DNA of 64,000 nucleotides from Streptosporangium album (GCF_014203795.1 NZ_JACHJU010000004.1:372001-436000); one strand, 5' to 3'. Shown: positions 43,901 through 52,828, counted from the first letter of the stretch. The notes: a model not told the origin generated them from the letters alone. Made by a program: numbers and translations.

Positions 43901-45134
43901 GCAGATCGCCGGAGCGCGGCCGGTCACCATCCGGGTGACGGGCACCGAGGAATCTCCCTACACCTACACCTTCGCCCCGTACGAGGAAGGCCGCGTGCCG
44001 CGCTCACTGCACTACACCTTCACCGACCGCGACCTGGCCCAGATCGACATGGACATCCACACCGTCGCACCCGAGCGGTACGGCGACTGGCGATACGCGT
44101 GGAAGGTCGACGACGTCCTCCCGCTGGCGTCGCAGCCCTCGCTCTGGGGCGTCCCCAGGCTGACCGCGCAGCAGAGGCGTGACTGGGTCGGGCCGCTCGA
44201 CCCCGAGGTCGTCAGCTCGCACGGCATGTGGGAGATGCCCAACCCGCAGGGGGTGGAGAGCATTCGGCCGCAGTGGGCCCTGGAGGTGTTCGACAAGCCC
44301 GTCCGTCTCAAGCAGTCGTGGCTGACCACCCCGTTCACGCCCGGTGCCGCGACCGGCTCGGACAAGCTCTACAAGCTCGCCAAGCCCGGTGCGAGCCTGG
44401 GCTGGAGCTTCCGATGCATGATCTGCGTGCAGGGGAACACCCTCTGGGCGGAGTTCGAGCTCAGCAACGGCGCGCCGGGCAGCCGCCAGTACAACGCCGA
44501 CTACTGGAAGGGGCCCTTCGAGCCGGGCTTCGACGTCCGCCTCTACCGGGACGGCAAGGAGATCCCGCGCGCCCCGGTCCTCGGATCCGACATCTTCCCG
44601 CACTTCAAACTGCCGGAAGGCGCCGGGACCTACCGGCTGACCGCCAAGAACGCCGGGCACGACACCGAGTGGACCTTCCGCACCCCCGTGGCGACGGAAC
44701 AGCTGCCCGGATCCGTCTGCTCCCTGGAGGCGCTGTACGGCACGGCCGACCGCTGCAAGCCCGCACCGGTGGTCTTCGTCAGCTACGACCTGGGTGACAC
44801 CCTGGCCACCGACAACACCGTCCCCGCCGGCCGCAGCCACACCTTCACCGTCTCCCCCTATCACTCCCCGTCGCCCACCGAGATGCCCGACATCGCCGGG
44901 CTGAAGCTGTGGGCCAGCACCGACGACGGCGTCACCTACACCCCCGTCTCCGTCAAGCCCAACAAGGACGGCAGCTACACCGCCACGACCCGCTACCCCG
45001 CCTTCGATGCCACCAAGGGCGCCGTGACCCTCAAGGTCGAGGCCTGGGACAAGGCGGGCAACACCATCAAGCAGACCACCAGCCGCGCCTTCGACCTGCG
45101 CGACAAGACCACAAGCGGCCACACCATCCAATAA
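40971..45134 (+). CDS. Secreted S8 (subtilisin-like) serine protease, very large
   Basis: The product is 1387 aa. A signal peptide lies at about 28-55 (MRRGSLLAASIMVLGTLV, cleavage near ALAQ). The pro-region runs to about 250. The catalytic domain has Asp in VAILDTGIDADHPDL, His in DGHGHGTHVAS and Ser in AGTSMATPHVAG. A PA-like insert (about 870-960) and beta-sandwich C-terminal modules follow. ATG 40971 has AAAGGG 9 nt upstream; ATG 41055 starts directly at the signal peptide and is a real alternative. A strong terminator follows. Regulation by the upstream LAL protein is inferred. Confidence 0.9.
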   Translation: MSAHRSHDRPPPDGLGTPHVRTSARRKVMRRGSLLAASIMVLGTLVAPGSPAALAQEQEPAPAAPTTGPVTGPIALAGLGAGTHTITLVTGDTVRLNEAGGGKYAVNPEPTARPDGTRAQLSTTATPDGVYVTPSDAMPAIQAGLLDRELFNVKYLAENGYTDDKTKQLPVIVQYPRQQSDAAIASAAKAIPASKPTHALESINASAVNVTKAEAGTFWSAVRAVPEKTGADGTAGLANTPGTLRGGIAKVWLDRKVKADLDVSVPMIGAPQAWAGGHDGAGVKVAILDTGIDADHPDLAGKVTDSKSFIPGEEVKDGHGHGTHVASTIAGSGAAADGKYKGVAPGAQLIIGKVLSNAGTGTDSAAIEGMEWAAASGAKVISMSLGSGPTDGSDPASQAVNALSASTGTLFVIAAGNLGASGAETVASPGTADAALTVAAVDKDDKWATFSGQGPRFGDGALKPDIAAPGVAIVAARAAGTSMGTPANEHYTAAAGTSMATPHVAGAAAIMAQQHPDWKGPQIKAALMSTAKDDDLTVYKQGAGRVDLARAHAQQVFATTAGLDFATIEDDSRPITRDLTYTNLGGHPVTLTLTAALRTSDGTAVEGALSLTGSTLTVPASGTATTTVTLTPKGLALDNYTGAVTAVADAVQLRTPVGAVRAAPKATLTIHTLGRDGKPHSPWAQDTIDVSGDRGLITTTLLTEEGTTVTRVPQGTVSVTQILDWTDEDDRYNLAYLINPEITITGDTEITLDARQASQVRFTTPKPAEPLNNDVVFAFQRTVSNGGSYMGAVSVNSPVGSWARLWATATQRVTKGRFRFHTRFTLGQAEVAMSVRKPGRLTLHPAAPMHGFDVYGEHRQEATFPDFRPFTGTRDLEVVDVGEGRAEDIAGRDLRGKLVLMEVPKAPGIFGPACGVQIERIGPIRDAGAAAIAHFPMAGTGCPIPLAISQKPFTGEPKPVGIPNVSLPAKDALGLRKQIAGARPVTIRVTGTEESPYTYTFAPYEEGRVPRSLHYTFTDRDLAQIDMDIHTVAPERYGDWRYAWKVDDVLPLASQPSLWGVPRLTAQQRRDWVGPLDPEVVSSHGMWEMPNPQGVESIRPQWALEVFDKPVRLKQSWLTTPFTPGAATGSDKLYKLAKPGASLGWSFRCMICVQGNTLWAEFELSNGAPGSRQYNADYWKGPFEPGFDVRLYRDGKEIPRAPVLGSDIFPHFKLPEGAGTYRLTAKNAGHDTEWTFRTPVATEQLPGSVCSLEALYGTADRCKPAPVVFVSYDLGDTLATDNTVPAGRSHTFTVSPYHSPSPTEMPDIAGLKLWASTDDGVTYTPVSVKPNKDGSYTATTRYPAFDATKGAVTLKVEAWDKAGNTIKQTTSRAFDLRDKTTSGHTIQ

Positions 45135-45156
45135 CCACATAATCCATATAAAAAGC

Positions 45157-45192
45157 CGCCGGGTGGCGGGGATCTCTCCCCGCCACCCGGCG
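45157..45192. terminator. Strong hairpin after the S8 protease gene
   Basis: This is a perfect 16-bp GC-rich stem (CGCCGGGTGGCGGGGA with its complement) and a 4-nt loop TCTC, 22 bp after the stop codon. An A-run precedes it (45149-45154), which would be the U-run for transcription from the other side. No U-run follows on the plus strand. Confidence 0.75.
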
Positions 45193-45325
45193 ATTCCGCA
45201 TCCCCACCCGACTCCCCGCCGGCACACCCGCGTCATCGCCCTCAGCCACCGGAACCGACCGCCTCCGTATCGGGCGGTGATCTTCCAGGTCCCTGATCCA
45301 TCCAGGTCACGCCCCCTCGCGCCGC

Positions 45326-45361
45326 TGGTCGAAAGACCTCGGTATTGAGGACCTCCGGCCG
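45326..45361 (+). promoter_or_regulatory. Paired DosR-type boxes of the 45517 CBS gene
   Basis: The boxes are TGGTCGAAAGACCT (45326-45339) and AGGACCTCCGGCCG (45348-45361), 22 bp apart and complementary to each other. They resemble the hsp20 pair. The leader to the start codon is about 120 nt. Confidence 0.65.
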
Positions 45362-45516
45362 CTGCCTCACCGGTCCCGGGGGCAGTGAGATGGAGGTGCG
45401 GGGAACCCGGCAGGGAGCAGGCGGGGCAGGCCGTCGTCGGCGGGCCTGGAGAAGCGGGTCCGGCGACGCGCGGGCCCGGCCGGCCCGGGCCGCGTGTACG
45501 CCAAGGAGGTTCAGTG

Positions 45517-46218
45517 ATGCGCGTGAAGGTCAAGGACGTCATGACCACAGAGGTGGCATCGGTCAACGGCAGCACGCCGTTCAAGGACATCGCCGAGGTG
45601 CTCATCGCCCACGGCGTGAGCGCGGTCCCCGTCGTGGACGGCGAGGGGCACGTCATCGGGGTCGTCTCCGAAGCCGACCTGCTGCACAAGGAGGAGTTTC
45701 GGGAGCGGTACTACCGCGAGGGATACCAGCCGCCGCTACGTGCCCGGTTACGCCACCGCCTGAGCTCCAAGGGCGGCGACGGCAGGGACAAGGCCCGCGG
45801 TGACACCGCCGCGGAGCTGATGACCGCCCCCGCGGTCACGATCCAGCCGCACGCCTCGATCGTGACCGCGATGCGGCTCATGGAGGAACACGGGGTCAAG
45901 AGACTGGTCGTCGTGGACGGCGAAGAGGTTCTCCAAGGCATCGTCAGCCGTACCGACCTGCTGAAAGTCTTCGTCCGCAGCGATGCCGACATCGCCGACG
46001 AGGTGCGTGAGGAGATCCTTGAGCGCTCCCTGTGGGCGCTTCCCAACGAGGCCGCCGTCACGGTCTCGGGCGGGATCGTCACGCTGACCGGTCGCATGCA
46101 ACGGCGGGGTGACACCCAGCTCGCGGCACGGCTGGCCCGCCGGGTGAACGGGGTCGTCGACGTGGTGGACGAGCTGGAGTGGAACGTGGACGAATCCTCC
46201 GCCTGGAGAGGGCGGTAG
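45517..46218 (+). CDS. CBS-pair protein with C-terminal BON domain
   Basis: The product is 233 aa. CBS 1 is VKVKDVMTTEVASVNGSTPF, ending GVVSEADLLHKEE. CBS 2 is AAELMTAPAVTIQPHAS, ending GIVSRTDLLKVFVRS. BON has NEAAVTVSGGIVTLTGRM. ATG 45517 follows AAGGAGG. It is a close paralogue of the 27094 protein. It is probably cytoplasmic and adenylate-binding. Confidence 0.9.
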   Translation: MRVKVKDVMTTEVASVNGSTPFKDIAEVLIAHGVSAVPVVDGEGHVIGVVSEADLLHKEEFRERYYREGYQPPLRARLRHRLSSKGGDGRDKARGDTAAELMTAPAVTIQPHASIVTAMRLMEEHGVKRLVVVDGEEVLQGIVSRTDLLKVFVRSDADIADEVREEILERSLWALPNEAAVTVSGGIVTLTGRMQRRGDTQLAARLARRVNGVVDVVDELEWNVDESSAWRGR

Positions 46219-46258
46219 GGCCGATGTCCGGACGTGTCCCCCGCCGCCGTGGAGACCC

Positions 46259-46927
46259 TCAGATGCGAGACGCCGAGGTCTCCGCCAGATCGTCGTGGTC
46301 GTAGAGGGCGTCGACCTCCAGGGCCACGACCCCTTCGACCTGGCGTCCGGCCTCGACGAGCTGGGCGATCTGCGAGCGGTTGGCCAGCCTTCCCCCGACA
46401 TGGACCACACCGGCGTCCACCGTGACCGTGAGTGTCCGCGCGTCCAGGCGCAGGCGCGCGATGGCCGCCGCCACGTCCGCCAGAATGTCGGGCGCCCGCC
46501 TGGTGAGGATCTTCAAAAGGTCCACCTGGTGCAGGGTGCCGGCGATCTTACCGCTGGTGGCGTCGACCACGGGGAGCTGCATGATCCGGTTCGCGTGCAT
46601 CAGACGGGCCGCCTCCGGCACCGAGGTCTGGCGGGTGACCGTCAGCGCCGGGCTGGTCATGACCTCCCCTGCGGTCATCCCGGCCGCTCCGTCGTGCTCC
46701 TGCCGCTCCCCGCGGCCGTCCACGGTGCTTCCACAGGGTGAGTCGCCGATCTCCTTCAACAGCAGGTCGTCCTCCGACACCACCCCGATCGGCCGCCCGT
46801 CGGTGTCGATCACGGCAACGGCCCCAACCTTGAAGCGACGCATGGTCTCCGCCAGTTCGGCGAACGTCGCCTCACGGTGAACGGCGATGGCCACCGCACC
46901 CATGACGTCGTTGACCTGCAGTGTCAT
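46259..46927 (-). CDS. CBS-pair protein with C-terminal BON domain
   Basis: The product is 222 aa. CBS 1 is VNDVMGAVAIAVHREATFAE, ending GVVSEDDLLLKE. CBS 2 is AGEVMTSPALTVTRQTS, ending TLHQVDLLKILTRR. BON has TLTVTVDAGVVHVGGRLANR. It diverges from the other two paralogues. ATG 46927 follows GGGGAGG. It is convergent with the 45517 gene and divergent from the NADH dehydrogenase unit, with a symmetrical box pair between. Confidence 0.88.
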   Translation of the reverse strand: MTLQVNDVMGAVAIAVHREATFAELAETMRRFKVGAVAVIDTDGRPIGVVSEDDLLLKEIGDSPCGSTVDGRGERQEHDGAAGMTAGEVMTSPALTVTRQTSVPEAARLMHANRIMQLPVVDATSGKIAGTLHQVDLLKILTRRAPDILADVAAAIARLRLDARTLTVTVDAGVVHVGGRLANRSQIAQLVEAGRQVEGVVALEVDALYDHDDLAETSASRI

Positions 46928-47007
46928 TGTCCTCCCCGGCTTTCTCCCACACGGTTGTTCTGGTCGGTCCTCCTCCCATGGTCCGCGGGAGAGACCCTGA
47001 GATGGCA

Positions 47008-47043
47008 GGGCGGAAGGTCCCGGGGGCATGGGACCTTCCGCCT
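47008..47043. promoter_or_regulatory. Perfectly symmetrical DosR-type box pair
   Basis: GGGCGGAAGGTCCC (47008-47021) and GGGACCTTCCGCCT (47030-47043) form a perfect inverted repeat with 13-bp arms and an 8-bp spacer. It lies between the 46927 CBS gene (minus) and the relic/NDH-2 unit (plus), so it may serve both. Confidence 0.68.
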
Positions 47044-47071
47044 CAAGGGCCTCTCGGGACGGCCACCCAGG

Positions 47072-47306
47072 CAGACGCGGCCGGGGCGGATCCTCGGCCA
47101 CGAGGCGGTGGGCACCGTGGTCGACATGGGCGGCGCCGTCGGCACGCTCCGTCCCGACCCTGCTCACCGTGGTCGAGGCGGGGCAGCTCGACGCCGGCCA
47201 CCTGATCACCCACCGCTTCGCCCTCGACGACGTCACGCAGGCCTACGGGGTGTTCGCCGATCCCGTGCGCGGCGGTGCGCTCAAGGCCGTCCTGACACGG
47301 ACCTGA
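47072..47306 (+). pseudogene. Zinc alcohol dehydrogenase relic
   Basis: GRILGHEAVGTVVDMGGAVG (the zinc-site GHE region of MDR dehydrogenases) is followed, in another frame, by a C-terminal piece TLLTVVEAGQLDAGHLITHR and GGALKAVLTRT. Most of the enzyme, including the nucleotide fold, is deleted. It now forms the leader of the NADH dehydrogenase transcript. Confidence 0.6.
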
Positions 47307-47383
47307 CCGCGGGGCCGTCCGGACCGGAACGGGGTATGCCGCCGGAGCGCATGGAGGGCAGGACATCCGGAAAGGAAACGGTT

Positions 47384-48694
47384 ATGGTCGAGCGTCAGCG
47401 AGTCGTCGTCATCGGAGGAGGGTTCGCGGGATTCACCGCGGCCCGGAGCCTGTCGAAGCTGGCCAGGGGCGCCGTCGAGATCGTCCTGGTCAACCCGACC
47501 GACTACTTCCTCTACCTGCCGTTGCTACCGGAGGTGGCGGCCGGAATCCTCGACCCGCGGAAGGTCGCCATACCGCTGTCGGGTCACAACCGCGGCATCC
47601 GGCACCTGCTCGCCACGGTGGAGTCCGTCGACGTCGGGGCACGGCGGATCGTATGTGTCACCCCCGAGGGCGAGCGCCGCGACCTCGGTTACGACCGGCT
47701 GGTGATCGCGGTGGGCAGCGTCAACAAGCTGCTTCCCATCCCGGGGGTGGCCGAGCACGCGCACGGTTTCCGCAGCCTCGCCGAGGCCCTCTACCTCCGT
47801 GACCACCTCATCCGCCAGATCGAGCTCGCCGAGGGCACGAACGATCCGCAGGAGCGGAAGGCGCGCTGCACCTTCGTGGTGGTGGGCGCCGGCTACACCG
47901 GGACCGAGGTGGCGGCCCAGGGCCAGTTGCTCACCCAGGACACCGTACGGCGGCGCGGCGGCCTGCACGGCCGGCCCGTCCGCTGGATTCTCGCCGACAT
48001 CGCCCCGCGCATCCTTCCCGAGCTGGACCAGCACCTGTCCGACGTCGCGCACCGGACGTTGGCCGAGCGGGGGGTGGAGATCCGCACCGGTACGAGCGTG
48101 ACCGAGGCAACCTCGGAAGGGGTCACGCTCTCCGACGGCGAGACCGTGCCGACGCGCTCCCTGATCTGGTGCGTCGGCGTCCGGCCCGACCCGCTCGTGG
48201 AGTCGCTGGGACTGCCGACCGAGAAGGGACGGCTCCTCGTCGACGAGTATCTGAGCGTGCCCGGCCATCGGGAGATCTTCGCCTGCGGCGACGCCGCCGC
48301 GGTGCCCGACCTCACCCGGCCGGGCCACTACACCGCCATGACCGCCCAGCACGCCACCCGCCAGGGCAAGCAGGTCGCCCGCAACATCGCCGCCTCCTAC
48401 GGTCACGGCGAGCGGCGCCCCTACCGGCACAACGACCTGGGATTCGTCGTCGACCTGGGCGGCGTGAAAGCCGCCGCCAACCCGCTGGGCATCCCGCTGT
48501 CCGGAGTGGCGGCGAAGGCGGTCACGCGTGGCTACCATCTGCTGGCGGTTCCCGGCGGCCGGACGCGCATCGCCGGAAACTGGCTCCTGGACGCCCTGCT
48601 GCCCCGCCAGACGGTCCAGCTCGATCTGGTCCACGGCTCCGAGGTGCCGCTCGAGGTCCAGGAGGAGGTTCCCGAGGGCAGTCCGTCGCGCTGA
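47384..48694 (+). CDS. ndh: Type II NADH dehydrogenase-like FAD oxidoreductase
   Basis: The product is 436 aa. The FAD-binding site is VVVIGGGFAGFTAARSL; the NADH site is TFVVVGAGYTGTEVA. A late ATG-type FAD motif FACGDAAAVPD and a C-terminal membrane-attachment stretch (GYHLLAVPGG, LDALLPRQ) follow. It transfers electrons from NADH to quinone without pumping protons, useful when respiration slows. ATG 47384 follows GGAAAGGAAACG. It probably comes under the box pair at 47008-47043. Confidence 0.88.
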   Translation: MVERQRVVVIGGGFAGFTAARSLSKLARGAVEIVLVNPTDYFLYLPLLPEVAAGILDPRKVAIPLSGHNRGIRHLLATVESVDVGARRIVCVTPEGERRDLGYDRLVIAVGSVNKLLPIPGVAEHAHGFRSLAEALYLRDHLIRQIELAEGTNDPQERKARCTFVVVGAGYTGTEVAAQGQLLTQDTVRRRGGLHGRPVRWILADIAPRILPELDQHLSDVAHRTLAERGVEIRTGTSVTEATSEGVTLSDGETVPTRSLIWCVGVRPDPLVESLGLPTEKGRLLVDEYLSVPGHREIFACGDAAAVPDLTRPGHYTAMTAQHATRQGKQVARNIAASYGHGERRPYRHNDLGFVVDLGGVKAAANPLGIPLSGVAAKAVTRGYHLLAVPGGRTRIAGNWLLDALLPRQTVQLDLVHGSEVPLEVQEEVPEGSPSR

Positions 48695-48743
48695 CCCTCC
48701 CCGCGGAACACCGCTTCAGCGGGTGCGCACGGCCCGCCACCGC

Positions 48744-49928
48744 TCAGGCGGGGTGCCCTTCGGGCAGGGGAACACCGGCCGGCACCGCGCGACGGTCGAG
48801 CAGGCCGGAGATCAGCGCGAGCAGAAGCGCCCCGGCCGCCATCAGGGCACCCACCCAGTTGGGGGCCGTGTAGCCCAGACCGGCGGTGATGACCAGGCCG
48901 CCGAGCCACGCGGCCAGGGCGTTGCCGAGATTGAAGGCGCCGATGTTGACGGCGGAGGCCAGGGTCGGCGCCGTCGCCGCGTTGTCGAGGACCCGCTTCT
49001 GCAGGGGTGGGACCGTCGCGAAGCCGAACACGCCGAGCAGGAAGATCGTGATCATGGCGGGCACCTGGGCACGGGAGGTGAGGGTGAAGGCGGCCAGCAC
49101 CAGGGCGAGGCCTCCCAGGAGCATGTAGAGGCTGGGCATCAGCGCGCGGTCGGCGAGGCGCCCGCCGAGCAGGTTGCCGATCACCAGGCCGACGCCGAAC
49201 AGCACCAGCAGCCAGCTGACCGCGCCGCCGGAGAAGCCCGCCACCTCGGTCATCATGGGCGCGATGTAGGTGAATGAGGCGAAGACGCCGCCGAAGCCGA
49301 GCACGGTCATCGCGATGGCGAGCCATACCTGCGCGCTGCGGAACACCACCAGTTCGGCGCCGACGTGGGTGGCGGCGGGACGAGGCCGGCTGGGGACCAG
49401 CGCCACGATGCCGGCCAGGCCGACGATCCCGAGTGCGGCCACAGCCAGGAACGTGGAGCGCCAGCCGAGGCTCTGCCCGATGAAGGTCCCCATCGGCACG
49501 CCGAGCACGTTGGCGAGGGTGAGCCCGGTGAACATGAACGCGATCGCGCTGGCCCGCCTGCCGGGCGCGACGAGGTCGGCGGCGAGGATCGAACCGACCC
49601 CGAAGAAAGCTCCATGGGTGAGGGAGGCCACGATGCGGCCGGCCATCATCACGCCGTAGGCGGGGGCCAGCGCGGAGAGCAGGTTACCCGCGATGAAGAT
49701 CACCATCAGGGCGAGGAGCAGGTGTTTGCGGCGCATGCGCGCTCCGAGGATGGTCATCGGTGCCGCACCGGCCGCGACGCCGAGCGCGTAGCCGGAGATC
49801 AGGTAGCCGGCCACGGGGATGGAGACGCCGAACTCGGCGGCCACCTCGGGCAGCAGGCCGGCGATCACGAATTCCGTGGTGCCGATGGCGAACGCGCCGA
49901 CGGCCAGCGCGAGCAGAGCGAGAGGCAT
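48744..49928 (-). CDS. MFS drug-efflux-type transporter
   Basis: The product is 394 aa with about 12 predicted membrane helices. It opens MPLALLALAVGAFAIGTTEF, the start typical of the AraJ/chloramphenicol-efflux branch, then GYALGVAAGAAP and the loop GARMRRKHLLL. ATG 49928 (GGGAAG upstream) is used; ATG 49940 is possible. It is divergent from the hydrolase at 50197. The substrate is unknown. Confidence 0.85.
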   Translation of the reverse strand: MPLALLALAVGAFAIGTTEFVIAGLLPEVAAEFGVSIPVAGYLISGYALGVAAGAAPMTILGARMRRKHLLLALMVIFIAGNLLSALAPAYGVMMAGRIVASLTHGAFFGVGSILAADLVAPGRRASAIAFMFTGLTLANVLGVPMGTFIGQSLGWRSTFLAVAALGIVGLAGIVALVPSRPRPAATHVGAELVVFRSAQVWLAIAMTVLGFGGVFASFTYIAPMMTEVAGFSGGAVSWLLVLFGVGLVIGNLLGGRLADRALMPSLYMLLGGLALVLAAFTLTSRAQVPAMITIFLLGVFGFATVPPLQKRVLDNAATAPTLASAVNIGAFNLGNALAAWLGGLVITAGLGYTAPNWVGALMAAGALLLALISGLLDRRAVPAGVPLPEGHPA

Positions 49929-50196
49929 GAGTCTTCCCATGTCGAACGACAAGTACAGGCGTCGACAATAGTTGCACACGCCCTATATCCGCAAACGCCT
50001 GCAGTGGTCATCGTCAAACGGATTGGGAGAGCGCCCCAGATGGAGGCGGGAACGATTTAAGCATTCACTCCTTATTCAGGATAAATAAGTGCTAATTTAG
50101 GACCTTCTTGGCCGCGGAACGGACCCGAGGGCCTCACCGCGTCGCGGCCACCGCGAGGCGTTCGATGGGGTGAGCACTCCGGACGGAAGGTTGATC

Positions 50197-50910
50197 ATGG
50201 CTACATACGTGTTGATCCACGGCGCCGGCTCCAACGCGTGGTACTGGCACCTGGTGGCCCCCCTGCTCCGCGCGCGCGGCCACGACGTGGTGGCCCCCGA
50301 TCTGCCGTGCGACGACGACTCGGCCGGGTTGGCCGAGTACGCCGACGTGGTGGTGGACGCCGTCGGCGGCCGCACCGACCTCGTCGTGGTGGCACAGTCG
50401 ATGGCGGGGTTCACCGCCCCACTGGTATGCGACCGGCTGCGGGTGGATCTGCTGGTGATGCTGGCCGCGATGGTGCCGTCGCCGGGCGAGTCTCCGGGCG
50501 ACTGGTGGGCCAACACCGGCCACGAGCAGGCGAGGCGCGAGCTCGACGCGCGTGAGGGCCGCCCGAGTGGAGGAGACTTCGACATCGCGGTCACCTTCCT
50601 GCACGACGTCCCGCCGGACGTGGCAGCCGGGGCGATGAGCAGGGGACGCAACCAGTCGGGCACCCCCTTCGAGAAGCCGTGGCCGCTGCACGCCTGGCCC
50701 GACGTGCCGACCGAGTTCCTGCTCTGCCGCGACGACCGTTTATTCCCGGCCGAGTTCATGCGTCGCCTCGCACACGACCGTCTGGGCATCGTCGCCGACG
50801 AGATGGACGGCGGCCACCTGGTCGCGCTGAGCCGCCCGGAGGAGCTGGCCGACCGTCTGGAGGCCTACCGGCGCAAGGACCGATCCCCGCGGAGCCGTCC
50901 GGCCGTCTGA
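50197..50910 (+). CDS. Alpha/beta hydrolase (small esterase-like)
   Basis: The product is 237 aa. The oxyanion segment is YVLIHGAGSNAWYWHLV. The nucleophile elbow is VVAQSMAGF (Ser about 78, A-Q-S-M-A in place of G-x-S-x-G). Late acid and base residues are in LLCRDDRLFP and DGGHLVAL. ATG 50197 follows GGAAGG. It is similar to the methylesterase/salicylate-binding-protein group. The substrate is unknown. Confidence 0.85.
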   Translation: MATYVLIHGAGSNAWYWHLVAPLLRARGHDVVAPDLPCDDDSAGLAEYADVVVDAVGGRTDLVVVAQSMAGFTAPLVCDRLRVDLLVMLAAMVPSPGESPGDWWANTGHEQARRELDAREGRPSGGDFDIAVTFLHDVPPDVAAGAMSRGRNQSGTPFEKPWPLHAWPDVPTEFLLCRDDRLFPAEFMRRLAHDRLGIVADEMDGGHLVALSRPEELADRLEAYRRKDRSPRSRPAV

Positions 50911-50927
50911 ACGGCGCTCCAGGGCAC

Positions 50928-50990
50928 CGGCCGAAAGTCCCACGCATTGGGGACTTCCGCCCTCTGCCCCGCACCCCCTTCCCGTAGTGG
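50928..50990 (+). promoter_or_regulatory. Paired DosR-type boxes of the HTH-split-barrel/ADH operon
   Basis: CGGCCGAAAGTCCC (50928-50941) and GGGACTTCCGCCCT (50950-50963) are 22 bp apart. TAGTGG (50985-50990) is centred 31 bp downstream. These are among the best-conserved pairs in the window. Confidence 0.7.
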
Positions 50991-51096
50991 GATGCAGGTA
51001 GGAGAGGTCCCGGCAGGACAGGACAGACCGGGGCGCGGCGGCACCCGTGGGACGCGGGACGCCGTCTCCTTATGCAGCGACCCGTTGGGAGACTTC

Positions 51097-51771
51097 ATGA
51101 CCGGACGCATGACGGCCCCCGGTGACCTGGGCCGCCGGGTGGCCTGGCGCCGCGAGGCCATGGGCCTGAGCCGTGAACAGCTGGCCGGCCGCGCCAGGAT
51201 CGACGCCGGATACCTCGGTTATCTGGAGGAGAGCGCCGCGTCACCGGCAGCCGAGACCGTACACCGCCTGGCCGTGGCCCTGGAGACCAGCACCGAGGAG
51301 CTCCTCGGCCAGACCGCCGATCTTCCCCCCGGGCGCGGAGGGGCGGCGCCCCACGCCGGGCTGGAGAGGCTGGACCCGCAGGAGTGCCTGCGGCTCATCT
51401 CCCCCGGCGGCGTCGGCCGGATCGCCTTCGACGACCTCGGCGGACCGGTGATCCTGCCGGTCAACTACGCCCTTCACGACGGCTCGGTGGTCTTCCGCAC
51501 CGCCTTCGGCGGCCCGCTCGACGACACCCTGCGCACCGGCCTGCAGGGCGTGGAGCTCAAGGTCGCCTTCGAGGTCGACCGGATCGACGACGCCCGCCGC
51601 GAGGGCTGGAGCGTGCTGCTGCGGGGTGGCATCCACCACGCCTCCTCCGAGGCCGAACGCGCCACGGCCGGCGCCTCGGGGGTCGAACCGTGGGCGGGCG
51701 GAGAGCGTGGGCTGTACGTCAGGATCGCCCCCACCGAGATCACCGGTCGCCGCATCCGGCATGCCGGATGA
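51097..51771 (+). CDS. XRE-type HTH / pyridoxamine-oxidase-like split-barrel fusion
   Basis: The product is 224 aa. Residues 5-75 form an XRE helix-turn-helix ([40 protein letters not shown]). Residues 90-220 form a flavin-type split barrel ([37 protein letters not shown]). ATG 51097 follows TTGGGAG. A DNA-binding plus flavin-type pair could sense redox state. The stop overlaps the ADH start (ATGA), so they are co-translated. DosR-regulon proteins Rv3129 and Rv0080 share the barrel. Confidence 0.88.
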   Translation: MTGRMTAPGDLGRRVAWRREAMGLSREQLAGRARIDAGYLGYLEESAASPAAETVHRLAVALETSTEELLGQTADLPPGRGGAAPHAGLERLDPQECLRLISPGGVGRIAFDDLGGPVILPVNYALHDGSVVFRTAFGGPLDDTLRTGLQGVELKVAFEVDRIDDARREGWSVLLRGGIHHASSEAERATAGASGVEPWAGGERGLYVRIAPTEITGRRIRHAG

Positions 51772-52790
51772 TCCCCGCCGAGATGGACGCCTGGGTGGTG
51801 GCACGCCCCGGGCCGATCGCCTCGCATCCGCTGGAGCGCGTCCGGATCCCGGTCCCCGAGCCGGGGCCGGGCGAGGTCCTCGTCGAGGTCGAGGTGTGCG
51901 CCGTCTGCCGTACCGACCTCCATCTGACCGAGGGAGACCTGCCCCCGCGACGTCCCCGGACCGTGCCCGGCCACGAAGTGGTGGGGCGGGTGGCGGCCCG
52001 TGGCCCGGACGCGGTACGGCTCACGCCCGGCACGCGCGTCGGCGCGGCGTGGCTCCGCTCGACCTGCGGCCGCTGCCGCTACTGCCGCCGGGGGGCGGAG
52101 AACCTCTGCCCGTCCTCCACCTACACCGGCTGGGACGCCGACGGCGGCTATGCCGGATATCTCACCGTCCCCGAGGACTACCTCTACCCGCTCCCGGAGG
52201 ACGTGCCGGCCGAGAAGCTGGCCCCGCTGCTGTGCGCCGGGATCATCGGGTACCGCGCCCTGCTCCGCTGCGACCTGCCTTCCGGCGGACGCCTGGGCAT
52301 CTACGGCTTCGGCGCCTCGGCCCATCTGACCGCACAGGTCGCCATCGCCCAGGGGGCGGTCGTGCACGTCCTGACCCGCTCGGCCACGGCCCGCGAGCTG
52401 GCCACGTCGCTGGGGGCGGCCTCCGTCGGCGGCGCGGCCGAGGCTCCTCCCGAGCCGCTGGACGCCGCGATCCTGTTCGCACCGGTCGGTGAGCTGGTGC
52501 CCACCGCGCTGGCCACCCTGGACCGGGGCGGCACCCTGGCCGTGGCCGGCATCCACCTCAGCGACATCCCTCCGCTCAACTACCAGCGCCACCTGTTCCA
52601 GGAGCGGACGCTGCGCAGCGTCACGGCCAACACCCGCGCCGACGGCCAGGCCTACCTGGAACTCGCCCAGGCCCATCCCCCGAAGGTCACGACCGTGCCC
52701 TACCCCTTCGACTCGGCCGATCGGGCGCTCGCCGACCTGGCCGGCGATCGGGTCGAAGGCGCCGCCGTACTGATGCCCGGCCGGTCATGA
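51768..52790 (+). CDS. Zinc-dependent alcohol dehydrogenase (MDR family)
   Basis: The product is 340 aa. The catalytic zinc site includes [15 protein letters not shown] and PGHEVVGRV. Structural zinc cysteines are in [15 protein letters not shown]. The Rossmann motif is [13 protein letters not shown]. It reduces aldehydes or oxidises alcohols with NAD(P). It overlaps the upstream gene by 4 bp. With the box pair at 50928 it should be induced in hypoxia and could regenerate NAD+. Confidence 0.9.
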   Translation: MIPAEMDAWVVARPGPIASHPLERVRIPVPEPGPGEVLVEVEVCAVCRTDLHLTEGDLPPRRPRTVPGHEVVGRVAARGPDAVRLTPGTRVGAAWLRSTCGRCRYCRRGAENLCPSSTYTGWDADGGYAGYLTVPEDYLYPLPEDVPAEKLAPLLCAGIIGYRALLRCDLPSGGRLGIYGFGASAHLTAQVAIAQGAVVHVLTRSATARELATSLGAASVGGAAEAPPEPLDAAILFAPVGELVPTALATLDRGGTLAVAGIHLSDIPPLNYQRHLFQERTLRSVTANTRADGQAYLELAQAHPPKVTTVPYPFDSADRALADLAGDRVEGAAVLMPGRS

Positions 52791-52828
52791 GGCGTCACGC
52801 CCCGAAGGCCGCTCTGCGGCGTCCGGAT

